Part shown: piece after piece, positions 46,239 through 60,684 of the stretch
Position numbering within the stretch: the first letter of the stretch is position 1
Layout: each line of letters opens with the position of its first letter
Source: Citrifermentans bremense R1
GTDB lineage: Bacteria; Desulfobacterota; Desulfuromonadia; Geobacterales; Geobacteraceae
Reading direction: 5' to 3'
Assembly (NCBI RefSeq): GCF_000426865.1
Contig: NZ_AUGE01000011.1
Location: forward strand, 50,027-114,026
Length of the DNA stretch: 64,000 nucleotides
Program-made: the position numbers and the translations under genes
The notes under the pieces: generated by a model
The model's input: the letters and a program-made list of their open reading frames with translations, nothing else
Told to the model about the DNA's origin: nothing
Databases searched by the model: none

Positions 46239-47615
46239 ATGGAAAATATTTGGCTGGAAGCCCAGGCAAATCTTAAGCAAGTACTAACCGAACAGACATA
46301 CAGTACGTGGATCGACCCATTGAAGTTTCTGGGCGCCACCGTTGACACCATAGTCCTCGAAGTCCCCAGTTCATTCTTTCAAAAGTGGGTTACTGACAAA
46401 TATCTGGCCATGATCAAGGAAGCCATCTCCGCGGTCAACGGCAAAAGCTACCAGATAGAGTTCCATGTTGCCGAAGAGAAGCCGGAGGCAGCTCACGAGG
46501 CAAAGCCCGAAAAAGAGGCCAAGCCTGCCAGGGAGAAAGAAAAGGATAAGGACAAGGAAAAAGAGAAGGATAGAGAAAAGGAGAAGAAGGAGCTGGTTCC
46601 CAATCTGAACCCCAAGTACACCTTCGAATCTTTCGTCTCGGGTCCTAGCAACCAGTTCGCTTATGCAGCCTCCCAGGCGGTGGCGAACAAGCCGGCCACC
46701 AATTACAACCCGCTTTTCATCTACGGCGGTGTAGGCCTTGGGAAGACGCACCTGGTCAACGCCATCGGCAACCATATCCTGGCCAAGAACCCGAAGGCGA
46801 AGATCTGCTACTACTCCTCCGAGAAGTTCATGAACGAGATGATCAACTCGCTCCGCTACAAGAAGATGGACGAGTTCCGCAACAAGTTCCGGAAAATGGA
46901 CCTGCTGCTCATCGACGACATACAGTTCATGGCCGGAAAAGAGGCCACGCAGGAAGAGTTCTTCCACACCTTCAATGCGCTCTATGAGTCGCACAAGCAG
47001 ATCGTGGTCACCTCCGACAAGTTCCCGAAGGACATCCCAGGGCTCGAGGAGCGGTTGAGAAGCCGTTTCGAATGGGGGCTGATCGCCGACATCCAGCCGC
47101 CGGGGGTGGAGACCAAGGTCGCCATTCTCAAGAAGAAGTCCGACATGCACGCGGTCAACCTCCCCGACGACGTGGCTCTCTTTCTAGCGGAAGGCGCGAA
47201 CAGCAACATCCGCGAGTTGGAAGGGATGCTGATCAGGCTGGAGGCGTTTGCAAGCCTCACCGGCCAGGAGATAACGCTCAGCATGGCCCGCGAGGTGATG
47301 AAGGACATCATCGTCGAGAAGACCCGTGACATCACCGTCGAGATGATACAGAAGACAGTGGCGGAGCACTTCCGCATCAAGGTATCCGAACTGAAATCCG
47401 ACAAAAGGATCAAGACCCTCGTGGTCCCGCGCCAGATAGCGATCTACATCTGCCGCGAGCTCACCAAGGCGTCCTACCCGGAAATAGGCGAGAAGTTCGG
47501 CGGGAAGGACCACTCCACCATCATCCATTCGGTGAAAAAGATTGAGAAGCAGATCGCGGGTGACGATGAGTTTAAGGCGACTGTGGAAGACATAAGGAAA
47601 AAGCTGTTCACATAA
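46239..47615 (+). CDS. dnaA: Chromosomal replication initiator DnaA
   Basis: A 458-residue initiator ATPase. Domain I spans about 1-80. Domain II is an unusually charged linker (about 85-125), mostly repeats of Lys/Glu/Asp. The AAA+ domain has Walker A GGVGLGKTHLVNAIG and Walker B LLLIDDIQFMAGKE, and domain IV has the DnaA-box recognition signature GGKDHSTIIHSVKKIE. The ATG follows a weak ribosome site. It is flanked on both sides by DnaA-box-like sites, fitting a bipartite origin. The highly charged linker may be a lineage trait and is otherwise tolerated by the family. Confidence 0.98.
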   Translation: MENIWLEAQANLKQVLTEQTYSTWIDPLKFLGATVDTIVLEVPSSFFQKWVTDKYLAMIKEAISAVNGKSYQIEFHVAEEKPEAAHEAKPEKEAKPAREKEKDKDKEKEKDREKEKKELVPNLNPKYTFESFVSGPSNQFAYAASQAVANKPATNYNPLFIYGGVGLGKTHLVNAIGNHILAKNPKAKICYYSSEKFMNEMINSLRYKKMDEFRNKFRKMDLLLIDDIQFMAGKEATQEEFFHTFNALYESHKQIVVTSDKFPKDIPGLEERLRSRFEWGLIADIQPPGVETKVAILKKKSDMHAVNLPDDVALFLAEGANSNIRELEGMLIRLEAFASLTGQEITLSMAREVMKDIIVEKTRDITVEMIQKTVAEHFRIKVSELKSDKRIKTLVVPRQIAIYICRELTKASYPEIGEKFGGKDHSTIIHSVKKIEKQIAGDDEFKATVEDIRKKLFT

Positions 47616-47829
47616 AGGGGAAAACTGTGCATAACTTCCCCCTTCAGCGCGGTGTCAAAATGGCCTGTGCAGAAACGAACCAAACTCAACAGATTATGCC
47701 TGTGACTTTCCAGAGCAAAAAACGGCGGCTTTTCAAAGGGTAAGAGGGCTTGTCCACTTATCAACAGGCCACTATCTACTACTACTTTAAAAACTTTAAA
47801 AACATAATAGAAAAAGAACCGGGGGACAC
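47616..47829. other. oriC: Probable replication origin (oriC) unwinding region between dnaA and dnaN
   Basis: It contains a DnaA box TGTGCATAA (47626-47634, complement TTATGCACA), a second box TTATCAACA (47758-47766), the GC step GGCC (47767-47770), and ACTATCTACTACTACT (47771-47786). The opposite strand of that last tract reads 3'-GAT-GAT-GAT-5' as in DnaA-trios. AT-rich TTTAAAAACTTTAAAAACATAAT follows at once. This matches the box/GC/trio/AT order of the basal unwinding system known from Bacillus subtilis. Function is inferred. Confidence 0.7.
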
Positions 47830-48948
47830 ATGGAGTTCAGAATCAGCAAAGAGATTTTTATGAAAGCCCTCCAGAGAATTCAGGGTATCGTAGAAAAACG
47901 CAATACCATGCCGATTCTCTCCAACGCACTGCTGGAGGTTCAAAACGACCAGCTCTTCATCACGGCCACCGATCTCGAGGTAGGCATGAAGAGTTCCTAC
48001 CCCACGGCTGTCATCAGGGAAGGAAAGATCACCGTTTCAGCCAAAAAGCTTTACGAGATCGTAAAGGAGATGCCGGACGAGGAGATTCACTTCACCACCA
48101 AGGACAACGACTGGGTCGAGATCACCTGTGGCAAGGCGCGATTCAACATAGTCGGGCTTTCATCCGATGAGTTCCCTTATTTCCCCAAGGTGAAGGAAGA
48201 AAGCTTCCTGGTCTTCAAGAACGAGATCCTCGCGGACATGATCGAGAAGACCTCCTATGCAATCTGCTATGACGAGACCAAGTACAACTTAAACGGCGTC
48301 TTCATCAAGGCGTTCGATGAAAACGGAGAGAACGTACTCAAGATGGTGGCGACCGACGGTCACCGACTATCCGTCTCTCAGAAAACAATCACCGGGAACA
48401 TCACTTCCGAGCTCTCAAAAGGGGTCATCTTCCCCAAGAAGGGTATCTTCGAGCTGAAAAAGATGGTGGAGGAGGAAGACGGCGAGATCATGCTCGGCTT
48501 CATGGACAACTCCGCGGTGATCAAGAAAGGAAACACGGTGGTGGTTATGCGGCTCATCGACGGTGAATTCCCGGACTACACCAAGGTGATCCCCGCCAGC
48601 AACGACCGGATCGTACAGATAAACCGCGACAAATTTCTGCACTCGCTGAAAAGGATGGCGATCCTCTCCAGCGAAAAGTTCAAGGGGGTCAAGATAGACG
48701 TGAACCCCGAGCTGGTGATCATCTCGTCCAGCAACCCGGAACTCGGCGAGGCAAGAGAAGAGATCGAGGTCCAGTACGAAGGCAACAACATCTCGGCCCG
48801 CTTCAACGCCAAGTACCTGATCGACGTCCTGTCGGTAATGGAGCAGCGCGAAGTGGAATTGAAGCTCAAGGACGAACTCTCTCCGGTCATCATGAAGGCA
48901 GCGGCAGAGGAGGAGTTCCTGGCAGTCATCATGCCGATGAGGCTCTAG
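47830..48948 (+). CDS. dnaN: DNA polymerase III beta sliding clamp
   Basis: A 372-residue clamp of normal length with three repeated domains. It begins MEFRISKEIFMKALQRIQGIVEKRNTMPILSNALLEV and ends with the conserved FLAVIMPMRL. It encircles DNA and holds polymerase III. GGGGGACAC precedes the ATG. It lies between the origin unwinding element and recF; a 126-base gap with an inverted AT-rich repeat follows. Confidence 0.98.
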   Translation: MEFRISKEIFMKALQRIQGIVEKRNTMPILSNALLEVQNDQLFITATDLEVGMKSSYPTAVIREGKITVSAKKLYEIVKEMPDEEIHFTTKDNDWVEITCGKARFNIVGLSSDEFPYFPKVKEESFLVFKNEILADMIEKTSYAICYDETKYNLNGVFIKAFDENGENVLKMVATDGHRLSVSQKTITGNITSELSKGVIFPKKGIFELKKMVEEEDGEIMLGFMDNSAVIKKGNTVVVMRLIDGEFPDYTKVIPASNDRIVQINRDKFLHSLKRMAILSSEKFKGVKIDVNPELVIISSSNPELGEAREEIEVQYEGNNISARFNAKYLIDVLSVMEQREVELKLKDELSPVIMKAAAEEEFLAVIMPMRL

Positions 48949-48955
48949 AAAAACA

Positions 48956-49067
48956 GATTATGATTGAGATAAAGATTAAGAAAACTGAAACATCAGGCGG
49001 AGCTATTGATCATTTACTGTAACAGCCAGGTTTCCTTAATCTCAATCTTAATCTTAAGTTAATCTAG
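48956..49067. repeat. AT-rich imperfect inverted repeat, copy 1
   Basis: The left arm contains GATTGAGATAAAGATTAAGAAAAC and the right arm is the near complement CCTTAATCTCAATCTTAATCTTAAG, filling most of the dnaN-recF gap. The same words recur between gpsA and the next kinase (58238-58405), so this is a dispersed element. Confidence 0.75.
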
Positions 49068-49074
49068 ATTTCAG

Positions 49075-52568
<3,494 letters not shown>

Positions 52569-52924
52569 AAATTTTTTCGCCCTCCCTGCGGGAGGAAACG
52601 GTTCAGAGTTTGAGCAAGAAGTGTCAGTTAAAAGACCGGATTGTCGGATTTTTTAACAGTTATGGCATGGGAGCCGGAAGCTTCTTCATTAGTCTTTAAT
52701 GAACTCAAATTCCGTCGACGCGACTCCCTGAAGCTGCGAGCTGCGAATCCAATCATGGAAATACCCCTTTTATAAAGAGGTATTTAGGCCGGGTCAGGGA
52801 ACTGGTGCTTTCTTAAACAAAAAAAATCTACCCTCCCTTCGGGAGGGGATAGTCTTTGCATATTTCTACTTGCAACGCAAAAGCTTCGGCGAATACGCCG
52901 CCTTTTGACGGAAAGGTTCCTTAA
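52569..52924. other. gyrB-gyrA spacer with several hairpins
   Basis: No gene is seen in 356 bases. There is a short hairpin CCTCC-CTGC-GGGAGG at about 52595, an AAATACC...GGTATTT hairpin near 52757-52783, and a stronger hairpin CCCTCCC (52831-52837) with GGGAGGG (52841-52847). On the minus strand this last is followed by a T-rich tract, giving a minus-direction terminator shape. A gyrA promoter probably lies after it but is not clear. Confidence 0.55.
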
Positions 52925-55438
<2,514 letters not shown>

Positions 55439-55439
55439 C

Positions 55440-55552
55440 AGCCCATCCCCTCTGGGAGAGGGGCGGGGGTGAGGGCGGCCGCCCAGCCTGGACCCATCTT
55501 CGTGGCATCTCCCTCACCCGCCCTTTGGGCACCCTCTCCCAGAGGGAGAGGG
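55440..55552. repeat. GC-rich palindromic intergenic repeat, copy 2
   Basis: A compound element after gyrA. CCCCTCTGGGAGAGGGG opens it, GGGGGTGAGGGCGG is later matched by CCCTCACCCGCC, and it ends with CCCTCTCCCAGAGGGAGAGGG (55532-55552), identical to 431-451. It can fold into a long branched hairpin and may act as the gyrA transcript end. Confidence 0.75.
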
Positions 55553-55643
55553 AATGGACGGACGATCAGTTGTGCAGCCGGCCATATACAGTCGGACCTT
55601 GTTATGTTCCCCGTTTGGGGGTGCCGTGAATTCGAGGTAGGGC

Positions 55644-57161
55644 ATGCAAACCAACAGGATAGACAACTCATTGAAGGAACGCCGGGATATCCTGGACCTT
55701 CTGGGCAAACTTCGGGGTGACGGCATCTCCATCCACGAGATGGAGAAGATCGGCCAGAAGTTCCAGCAGGCGGGAAGGCGCGCGCTGCGCCCGCTGGTGC
55801 GCGAGCTCTGGCGCGAGAATTCCGGGGAGTTGATCACTAAGTATGCCTACATCCTCGACTTCTTCGAAACCGACGACTGGCTGGACCAGTTGATCCAGAT
55901 AGCGCTCAAGCGCAAGGACTTGGGCGCGGACGGCAAGGCGGCGCTTATGGTCGCCCTCGAAGGGTACGGGGTCGACGTCCACTCCCCCCCCTTCAAGCAG
56001 CCCCCCCCCGCGCCCCGCAGCACCTTGGGAGAAACGGTCCAGGGGGCCATCCGGCTGGGCGAGGAGGGGATGGTAACTTTCCTCGACGACTTCCTCTCCT
56101 ACCAGCAAGAGGTGCAGCAGATTGTGATCCGCGAGCTGTCGCAGTCCGGCGATCCCTCCGGTTCGCGGCTCCTTGCCGCGATGCTCTGGCACGAGGACCG
56201 GACCGTCGTCCTCTCCGCGCTGCAGGCCCTGGCCCGGATCCGGGATCCCTTGGCCGCAGGCGTCTTGCAGGATTTCCGCGCCGACTGCGCCGAAGAATAT
56301 TCCGACACGGCGCAAAAATGCCTGCGCCGGCTAGGCTTCCTCGGGATCAAGGCGTCCGCGCCGCGACAACTGCTCCCCTTCCATGCCGCCCACGCCACCG
56401 CCCCCGACGGCGACGGCTACCGCTCGCTTTTGCTGTCGCGCCGGACCGCGGAGGGGCGACTCTGCGTCTTGTACCTGCAGGTGCATGAACGGCGCGGGGT
56501 GCTGGCAGCCTGGGGCTCGGCAGAACTTACCCTTGAGGAGTTCCGCTCCGAGGTGGAAGGTTTCCGCATGCAGGACGACCTGCACGAAGTGCCCCCTTCC
56601 TACCTGCTTGCGCTGGTGCGCGACGCCCTTTACTGGAGCCGCGAACTCTGCTACCTTCCCGCCGACTTCTACATGCGCCGCGGCATCTTTGCCGGAGAGG
56701 ACATGACGCCGGCGCCGTTTGCGCCGACTCTGACCGCCCTCCCCCAGCACCGGGTGCTGAGCTTCGAAGAGGGAGAAAACGCGGCCCGGGCCCTGTTCAA
56801 GAACCCGCTCTTCACCGGGTGGTTCATGGCAAGCCAGAGGGTCTACGATTATGCCGAGGAATGCCGCGCCGGCGCCGATATCGAGCAGGTGCTGCAGAGG
56901 TTTTGCGAGGAACTTCTCGCCCCGGAACTGGAGCTGATCCGGGAGAGGCTTTTGGTGAGCGCCGACCTGATGCGGGTACTGGGTAATCCCTCCTTCGAGG
57001 TGGCCAACGTGGTTTCCCTCGCAGAGAGCCTGGAGGACAACCCGCTCCCCCTCCACCTGCACCCCTTCCTGCGCTGCTTCGCGCTGGAAAGCATGGAAAT
57101 AGCAAAAGAGTCCCTGGAGCGTGGCGACGAAGCGCCGCTTCGGGCGGCCGAGGAATTTTAA
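55644..57161 (+). CDS. Conserved-looking HEAT-repeat-like protein of unknown function
   Basis: A 505-residue soluble protein with no recognised catalytic motif. Residues 1-230 are helical and repeat-like (RRALRPLVRELWRE; GSRLLAAMLWHEDRTVVLSALQALARIRDP), as in HEAT-repeat scaffolds, with a Pro-rich break near 115-125. The second half, about 240-490, has mixed alpha/beta character and no named family. AGGTAGGGC precedes the ATG. It lies alone between gyrA and gpsA on the same strand. Scaffold or interaction roles are plausible for the N-terminal part; nothing more can be claimed. Confidence 0.7.
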   Translation: MQTNRIDNSLKERRDILDLLGKLRGDGISIHEMEKIGQKFQQAGRRALRPLVRELWRENSGELITKYAYILDFFETDDWLDQLIQIALKRKDLGADGKAALMVALEGYGVDVHSPPFKQPPPAPRSTLGETVQGAIRLGEEGMVTFLDDFLSYQQEVQQIVIRELSQSGDPSGSRLLAAMLWHEDRTVVLSALQALARIRDPLAAGVLQDFRADCAEEYSDTAQKCLRRLGFLGIKASAPRQLLPFHAAHATAPDGDGYRSLLLSRRTAEGRLCVLYLQVHERRGVLAAWGSAELTLEEFRSEVEGFRMQDDLHEVPPSYLLALVRDALYWSRELCYLPADFYMRRGIFAGEDMTPAPFAPTLTALPQHRVLSFEEGENAARALFKNPLFTGWFMASQRVYDYAEECRAGADIEQVLQRFCEELLAPELELIRERLLVSADLMRVLGNPSFEVANVVSLAESLEDNPLPLHLHPFLRCFALESMEIAKESLERGDEAPLRAAEEF

Positions 57162-57217
57162 CGACCCTACCCTTCTCCCTCCGGGGGAAGCGGGATTACC
57201 ATAAAAAGAGAGATCGG

Positions 57218-58225
57218 ATGGCAGAAAAAATAGCCGTTATCGGTGCAGGGAGCTGGGGCACGACCCTCGCCGACCTGCTCGCCAAGAAAGGGCACGAGGT
57301 CACGCTTTGGGCCTACGAGCCCGAACTCGTACTGGAGATGCGCGACAACAGGGAGAACAGCCTGTTCCTTCCCGGCATCAAGCTGAACGAGCGTCTCGCC
57401 TTCACCAACGACCTGGCCGAGGCGTATCGCGGCTGCAGCATGGTGCTCTGCGTGGTCCCCTCGCAACTGGTGCGCCGGGTGATGACCAACTCGCTCCCTT
57501 TCCTCCCCAAGGAAGCGATTATCGTCAGCGCCTCCAAGGGGATCGAGGTCGACACCCTGGCCACCGTTTCCGAGATCTACCAGGAGATCCTCCCCCCCGA
57601 GCAGTTCCAGGTGCTGGCTGCCCTTTCCGGCCCTAGCTTCGCGCGCGAGGTCGCGCTGGAGATGCCGACCGCGGTCACTGCGGCCGCGAGCTCAGAGGCT
57701 GTCGCCCGCCGGGTGCAAGAGGCGTTTACCACCGACTACTTCCGGGTCTACCGCAACTCCGACGTGGTCGGGGTGGAACTTGGCGGGGCCATCAAGAACG
57801 TAATTGCCATCGCCGCCGGCATCTCGGACGGCCTTGGTTTCGGCAGCAACACGAGAGCTGCCCTCATCACCCGCGGCCTGGCCGAGATGACCCGCCTGGG
57901 AGTCGCCATGGGGGCGCAACCCTCCACCTTCGCGGGGCTTGCCGGGATGGGGGACCTGGTGCTCACCTGCACCGGCGACCTCTCGCGCAACCGCAGCGTC
58001 GGCATCCAGATCGGCCAGGGGAGGACCCTCTCCGAGATTCTGGGAGAGATGCGGATGGTCGCCGAAGGGGTGAAGACCACCGAATCGGCCTACAACCTGG
58101 CCAAGAAGCTTGGGGTGGAGATGCCCATCATCGAGCAGATGTACCAGATGCTCTACCAGAACAAGCCCGCCCGGGAAGCGGTTCTGGAGCTGATGACCAG
58201 AAACCTGAAAGCTGAAGGAGCTTAA
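57218..58225 (+). CDS. gpsA: Glycerol-3-phosphate dehydrogenase (NAD(P)+)
   Basis: A 335-residue cytoplasmic enzyme that makes sn-glycerol 3-phosphate for phospholipid synthesis. The N-terminal Rossmann motif is IAVIGAGSWGTTLADLLAKKGHEV; LSGPSFAREVALEMPTAV and the catalytic lysine in GGAIKNVIAIAAGISDGLGFG are present. GAGAGATCGG precedes the ATG. The gene lies 56 bases after the HEAT-like gene and may be co-transcribed with it. An AT-rich repeat follows. Confidence 0.97.
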   Translation: MAEKIAVIGAGSWGTTLADLLAKKGHEVTLWAYEPELVLEMRDNRENSLFLPGIKLNERLAFTNDLAEAYRGCSMVLCVVPSQLVRRVMTNSLPFLPKEAIIVSASKGIEVDTLATVSEIYQEILPPEQFQVLAALSGPSFAREVALEMPTAVTAAASSEAVARRVQEAFTTDYFRVYRNSDVVGVELGGAIKNVIAIAAGISDGLGFGSNTRAALITRGLAEMTRLGVAMGAQPSTFAGLAGMGDLVLTCTGDLSRNRSVGIQIGQGRTLSEILGEMRMVAEGVKTTESAYNLAKKLGVEMPIIEQMYQMLYQNKPAREAVLELMTRNLKAEGA

Positions 58226-58237
58226 AAGCAGGAAAAA

Positions 58238-58405
58238 CAGATTGAGATTAAGATTAAGAAAACCTTGAACCAACCTCGATCCAGGTCTTCCTCAATCTTG
58301 ATGTCTTTCTGATGCAAAGGTTGAGGTTGAGATTGAGACGAGAAGAACCGGCAATCACGCGGGTTTTGAATTTTCTCAATCTTAATCTTTATCTTTATCT
58401 GATTT
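58238..58405. repeat. AT-rich imperfect inverted repeat, copy 2
   Basis: GATTGAGATTAAGATTAAGAAAAC at the left, internal variants (CCTCAATCTTGATG, GGTTGAGGTTGAGATTGAG), and TTCTCAATCTTAATCTTTATC at the right. It belongs to the same family as 48956-49067 but is longer, apparently with a duplicated arm. Confidence 0.75.
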
Positions 58406-58419
58406 ACAAAGGATAGGTG

Positions 58420-60684
58420 ATGCAACTTCGTTTTGGCATAAGAACAAAACTGCTCCTGTCCATACTCGCCATCCTATTCGTATCATACTCAACCCTGCTG
58501 TACTCCTCCATGAAGACCCTCAACGCGTCGCTGCAGACCGAGCTGGACCGGAACCTGGCGACCAACCTCAAGTACGCACGCAGCCAGTACCTGGATCAAG
58601 CCGAGATCGCCAAGTTTGCCATGATGCAGTCGGTGGTTTCACAGACGGTGCAGCAGCGCCTGCGCGAGCGGGACAGCGCCTGGTTCTCCACGCGCATCAA
58701 GCGCTGGCACGACGTGCTCCCCTTCGTGGACCTGGTGGTCGTGGTAGATCCCCAGGAAAAGGTCCTGGCCACCCTGCAAGGCCACGAAAAAGACGGGCCG
58801 ATGGAGCTGCCGGCGATGGTGAAACAGGCCCTCGCCAGCAAGAGGGCCATCTTGTCGACCGAGCTGCTCAGCGGTGAGTTCATGTGCCGCGCAGGGGTGC
58901 CAGGATACTGCGAGCGCCCCGGCAGCGAGGCCTTAGTCGCCACGGTGGCGGTCCCGGTCATCGGAACGGACGGCAGCGTGCTCGGTTGCGTGGTGACCGG
59001 GGACATCCTGAACCACCACCCGAATCTCCCCGGCAAGCTGCAGGAGGTCACCGGGAACAACGTGGAGGTGACCCTGACCCAGCGCGGTCTTCGGGTCGCC
59101 AGCAGCCTTCCGGCACGGGTGCGGGAATCGTACATCCTCTCTCCCAAGGTGCTCGACGTGCTGGAACGCGGCGAAGTGTACCGCGGCCGGACGGACATGG
59201 GCGCCAAGAGCTACGAAACCATCATCGACCCGCTTTTGAACAGCAGGGGGGAGTTCGTCGGCTCGCTTTCGGTGGCGATATCGACGGAAACGGTGACCAA
59301 CAGCAGGCGGGAAAACCTGCAGTACATACTCGCCTCGGCTTTCCTGGGCATCATCTGCTCCTTCGCCATGGCCTACTTCGCCTCGCGTCACCTGACGGGG
59401 CCGCTGCGGCAGTTAGCGGTGAGCGCGCGCCGTATAGAGGAAGGGGACCTCGACCAGAGGGTAGTCGGCCACCAGCGGGACGAGGTGGGGATGCTGGCCT
59501 CTTCCTTCAACAACATGGCCGAATCGCTCAAGGAACGGGACGGCATCATCAACAAGAAGACCGGCGACCTCCAGGAGCTGAACGAACAGCTGGAGAAAAT
59601 GGTCGAGCAGCGGACCTCCGCCCTCAGCATGGAGATGGGGAGGCTGGAGGCGGTGTTGACGAGCCTTGCCGAAGGGGTGGTGGTGACCGACCGGGACAAC
59701 CTCGTGGTGCTCTTCAACCCGGCGGCTCAGCAGCTCTTCGAACTGGTCCCGCACCGCGTCATCGGGCAGTCTGTCGAGCGCCTGTGCGAGATGACAGGGT
59801 TTTGCAATGTCCTGGAACAGATCAGCGAGAAGGCGCAACGGGAGCCCCGCGGCGGTAAAAAAGAGGTCACCGTGAAAGGGAAGCGGCTGCACGTGAACAC
59901 GGCCACACTCCAGGACGAGGCAGGGGAGTTCGCGGGAATGGTCATGTCGCTGCGCGACGTCACCAAGGAGGAGCAGGTGGACCGGATGAAGACCGAGTTC
60001 ATATCCACCGTTTCGCACGAGTTGAAGACGCCGCTAACTTCGATCAAGGGGTCGCTGCAACTGCTGCTGACCCGCAGCAAGTGGCTCACGGATACCGAGA
60101 GGCAGCTTCTGACCGTCTGCTTCCGCAACACGCAGCGGCTGATCCGGCTGATCAGCGAGATCCTCGACATCTCCGGCATCGAATCCGGCGGGATGATCTT
60201 CAACTTCAGGCCCCTTTGCATCGGTGAACTTGCGGTGTACGCGGTCGAGGAGATCAAGTCCTTGGCCATGGGGCGTGAGATCACCATCGTCAACACCGTG
60301 GGCGAGCATCTTCCCATGGTATTCGGCGACAGCGATCGCCTGATCCAGGTGATGACCAACCTCCTCTCCAACGCGGTGAAGTTTTCCCCCGAGGGGAAGG
60401 TGGTCATGGTCACCGCGGAGCAGGAAGGAAACTACGTGGTGGTCTCGGTGGCCGACAGAGGAAGGGTGATACAGTGGTCCGACCGGGACAAGCTTTTCAA
60501 GAAGTTCCAACAAATTGAATCGACCGAACGCAACAAGATCGGCGGGACCGGGTTGGGGCTCGCCATCTGCAAGGAGATAGTCGAGCGGCATCACGGCAGG
60601 ATCTTCTACACCGCCGCCAAGGAATACGGCAATACCTTCAGCTTCACGGTGCCGATAATAGGGGAGACAGATGCAAAAGGATAA
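58420..60684 (+). CDS. Transmembrane sensor histidine kinase with CACHE-like, HAMP and PAS domains
   Basis: A 754-residue kinase. Transmembrane helix 1 is near residues 10-28, with a large periplasmic CACHE-like sensor (about 30-300) and a second helix near 305-325. HAMP (RHLTGPLRQLAVSARRIEEGDLDQRV), a coiled coil, PAS (about 415-510), HisKA with VSHELKTPLTSIKGS (His near 533), and HATPase_c (NLLSNAVKFSPEG, GGTGLGLAIC) follow. The ATP-lid G1 box is DRGRVIQ where DxGxGI is expected, which may weaken catalysis. ATG 58420 is used; an in-frame GTG at 58417 is possible. The 3' end overlaps the receiver-kinase gene by 14 bases. Confidence 0.92.
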   Translation: MQLRFGIRTKLLLSILAILFVSYSTLLYSSMKTLNASLQTELDRNLATNLKYARSQYLDQAEIAKFAMMQSVVSQTVQQRLRERDSAWFSTRIKRWHDVLPFVDLVVVVDPQEKVLATLQGHEKDGPMELPAMVKQALASKRAILSTELLSGEFMCRAGVPGYCERPGSEALVATVAVPVIGTDGSVLGCVVTGDILNHHPNLPGKLQEVTGNNVEVTLTQRGLRVASSLPARVRESYILSPKVLDVLERGEVYRGRTDMGAKSYETIIDPLLNSRGEFVGSLSVAISTETVTNSRRENLQYILASAFLGIICSFAMAYFASRHLTGPLRQLAVSARRIEEGDLDQRVVGHQRDEVGMLASSFNNMAESLKERDGIINKKTGDLQELNEQLEKMVEQRTSALSMEMGRLEAVLTSLAEGVVVTDRDNLVVLFNPAAQQLFELVPHRVIGQSVERLCEMTGFCNVLEQISEKAQREPRGGKKEVTVKGKRLHVNTATLQDEAGEFAGMVMSLRDVTKEEQVDRMKTEFISTVSHELKTPLTSIKGSLQLLLTRSKWLTDTERQLLTVCFRNTQRLIRLISEILDISGIESGGMIFNFRPLCIGELAVYAVEEIKSLAMGREITIVNTVGEHLPMVFGDSDRLIQVMTNLLSNAVKFSPEGKVVMVTAEQEGNYVVVSVADRGRVIQWSDRDKLFKKFQQIESTERNKIGGTGLGLAICKEIVERHHGRIFYTAAKEYGNTFSFTVPIIGETDAKG

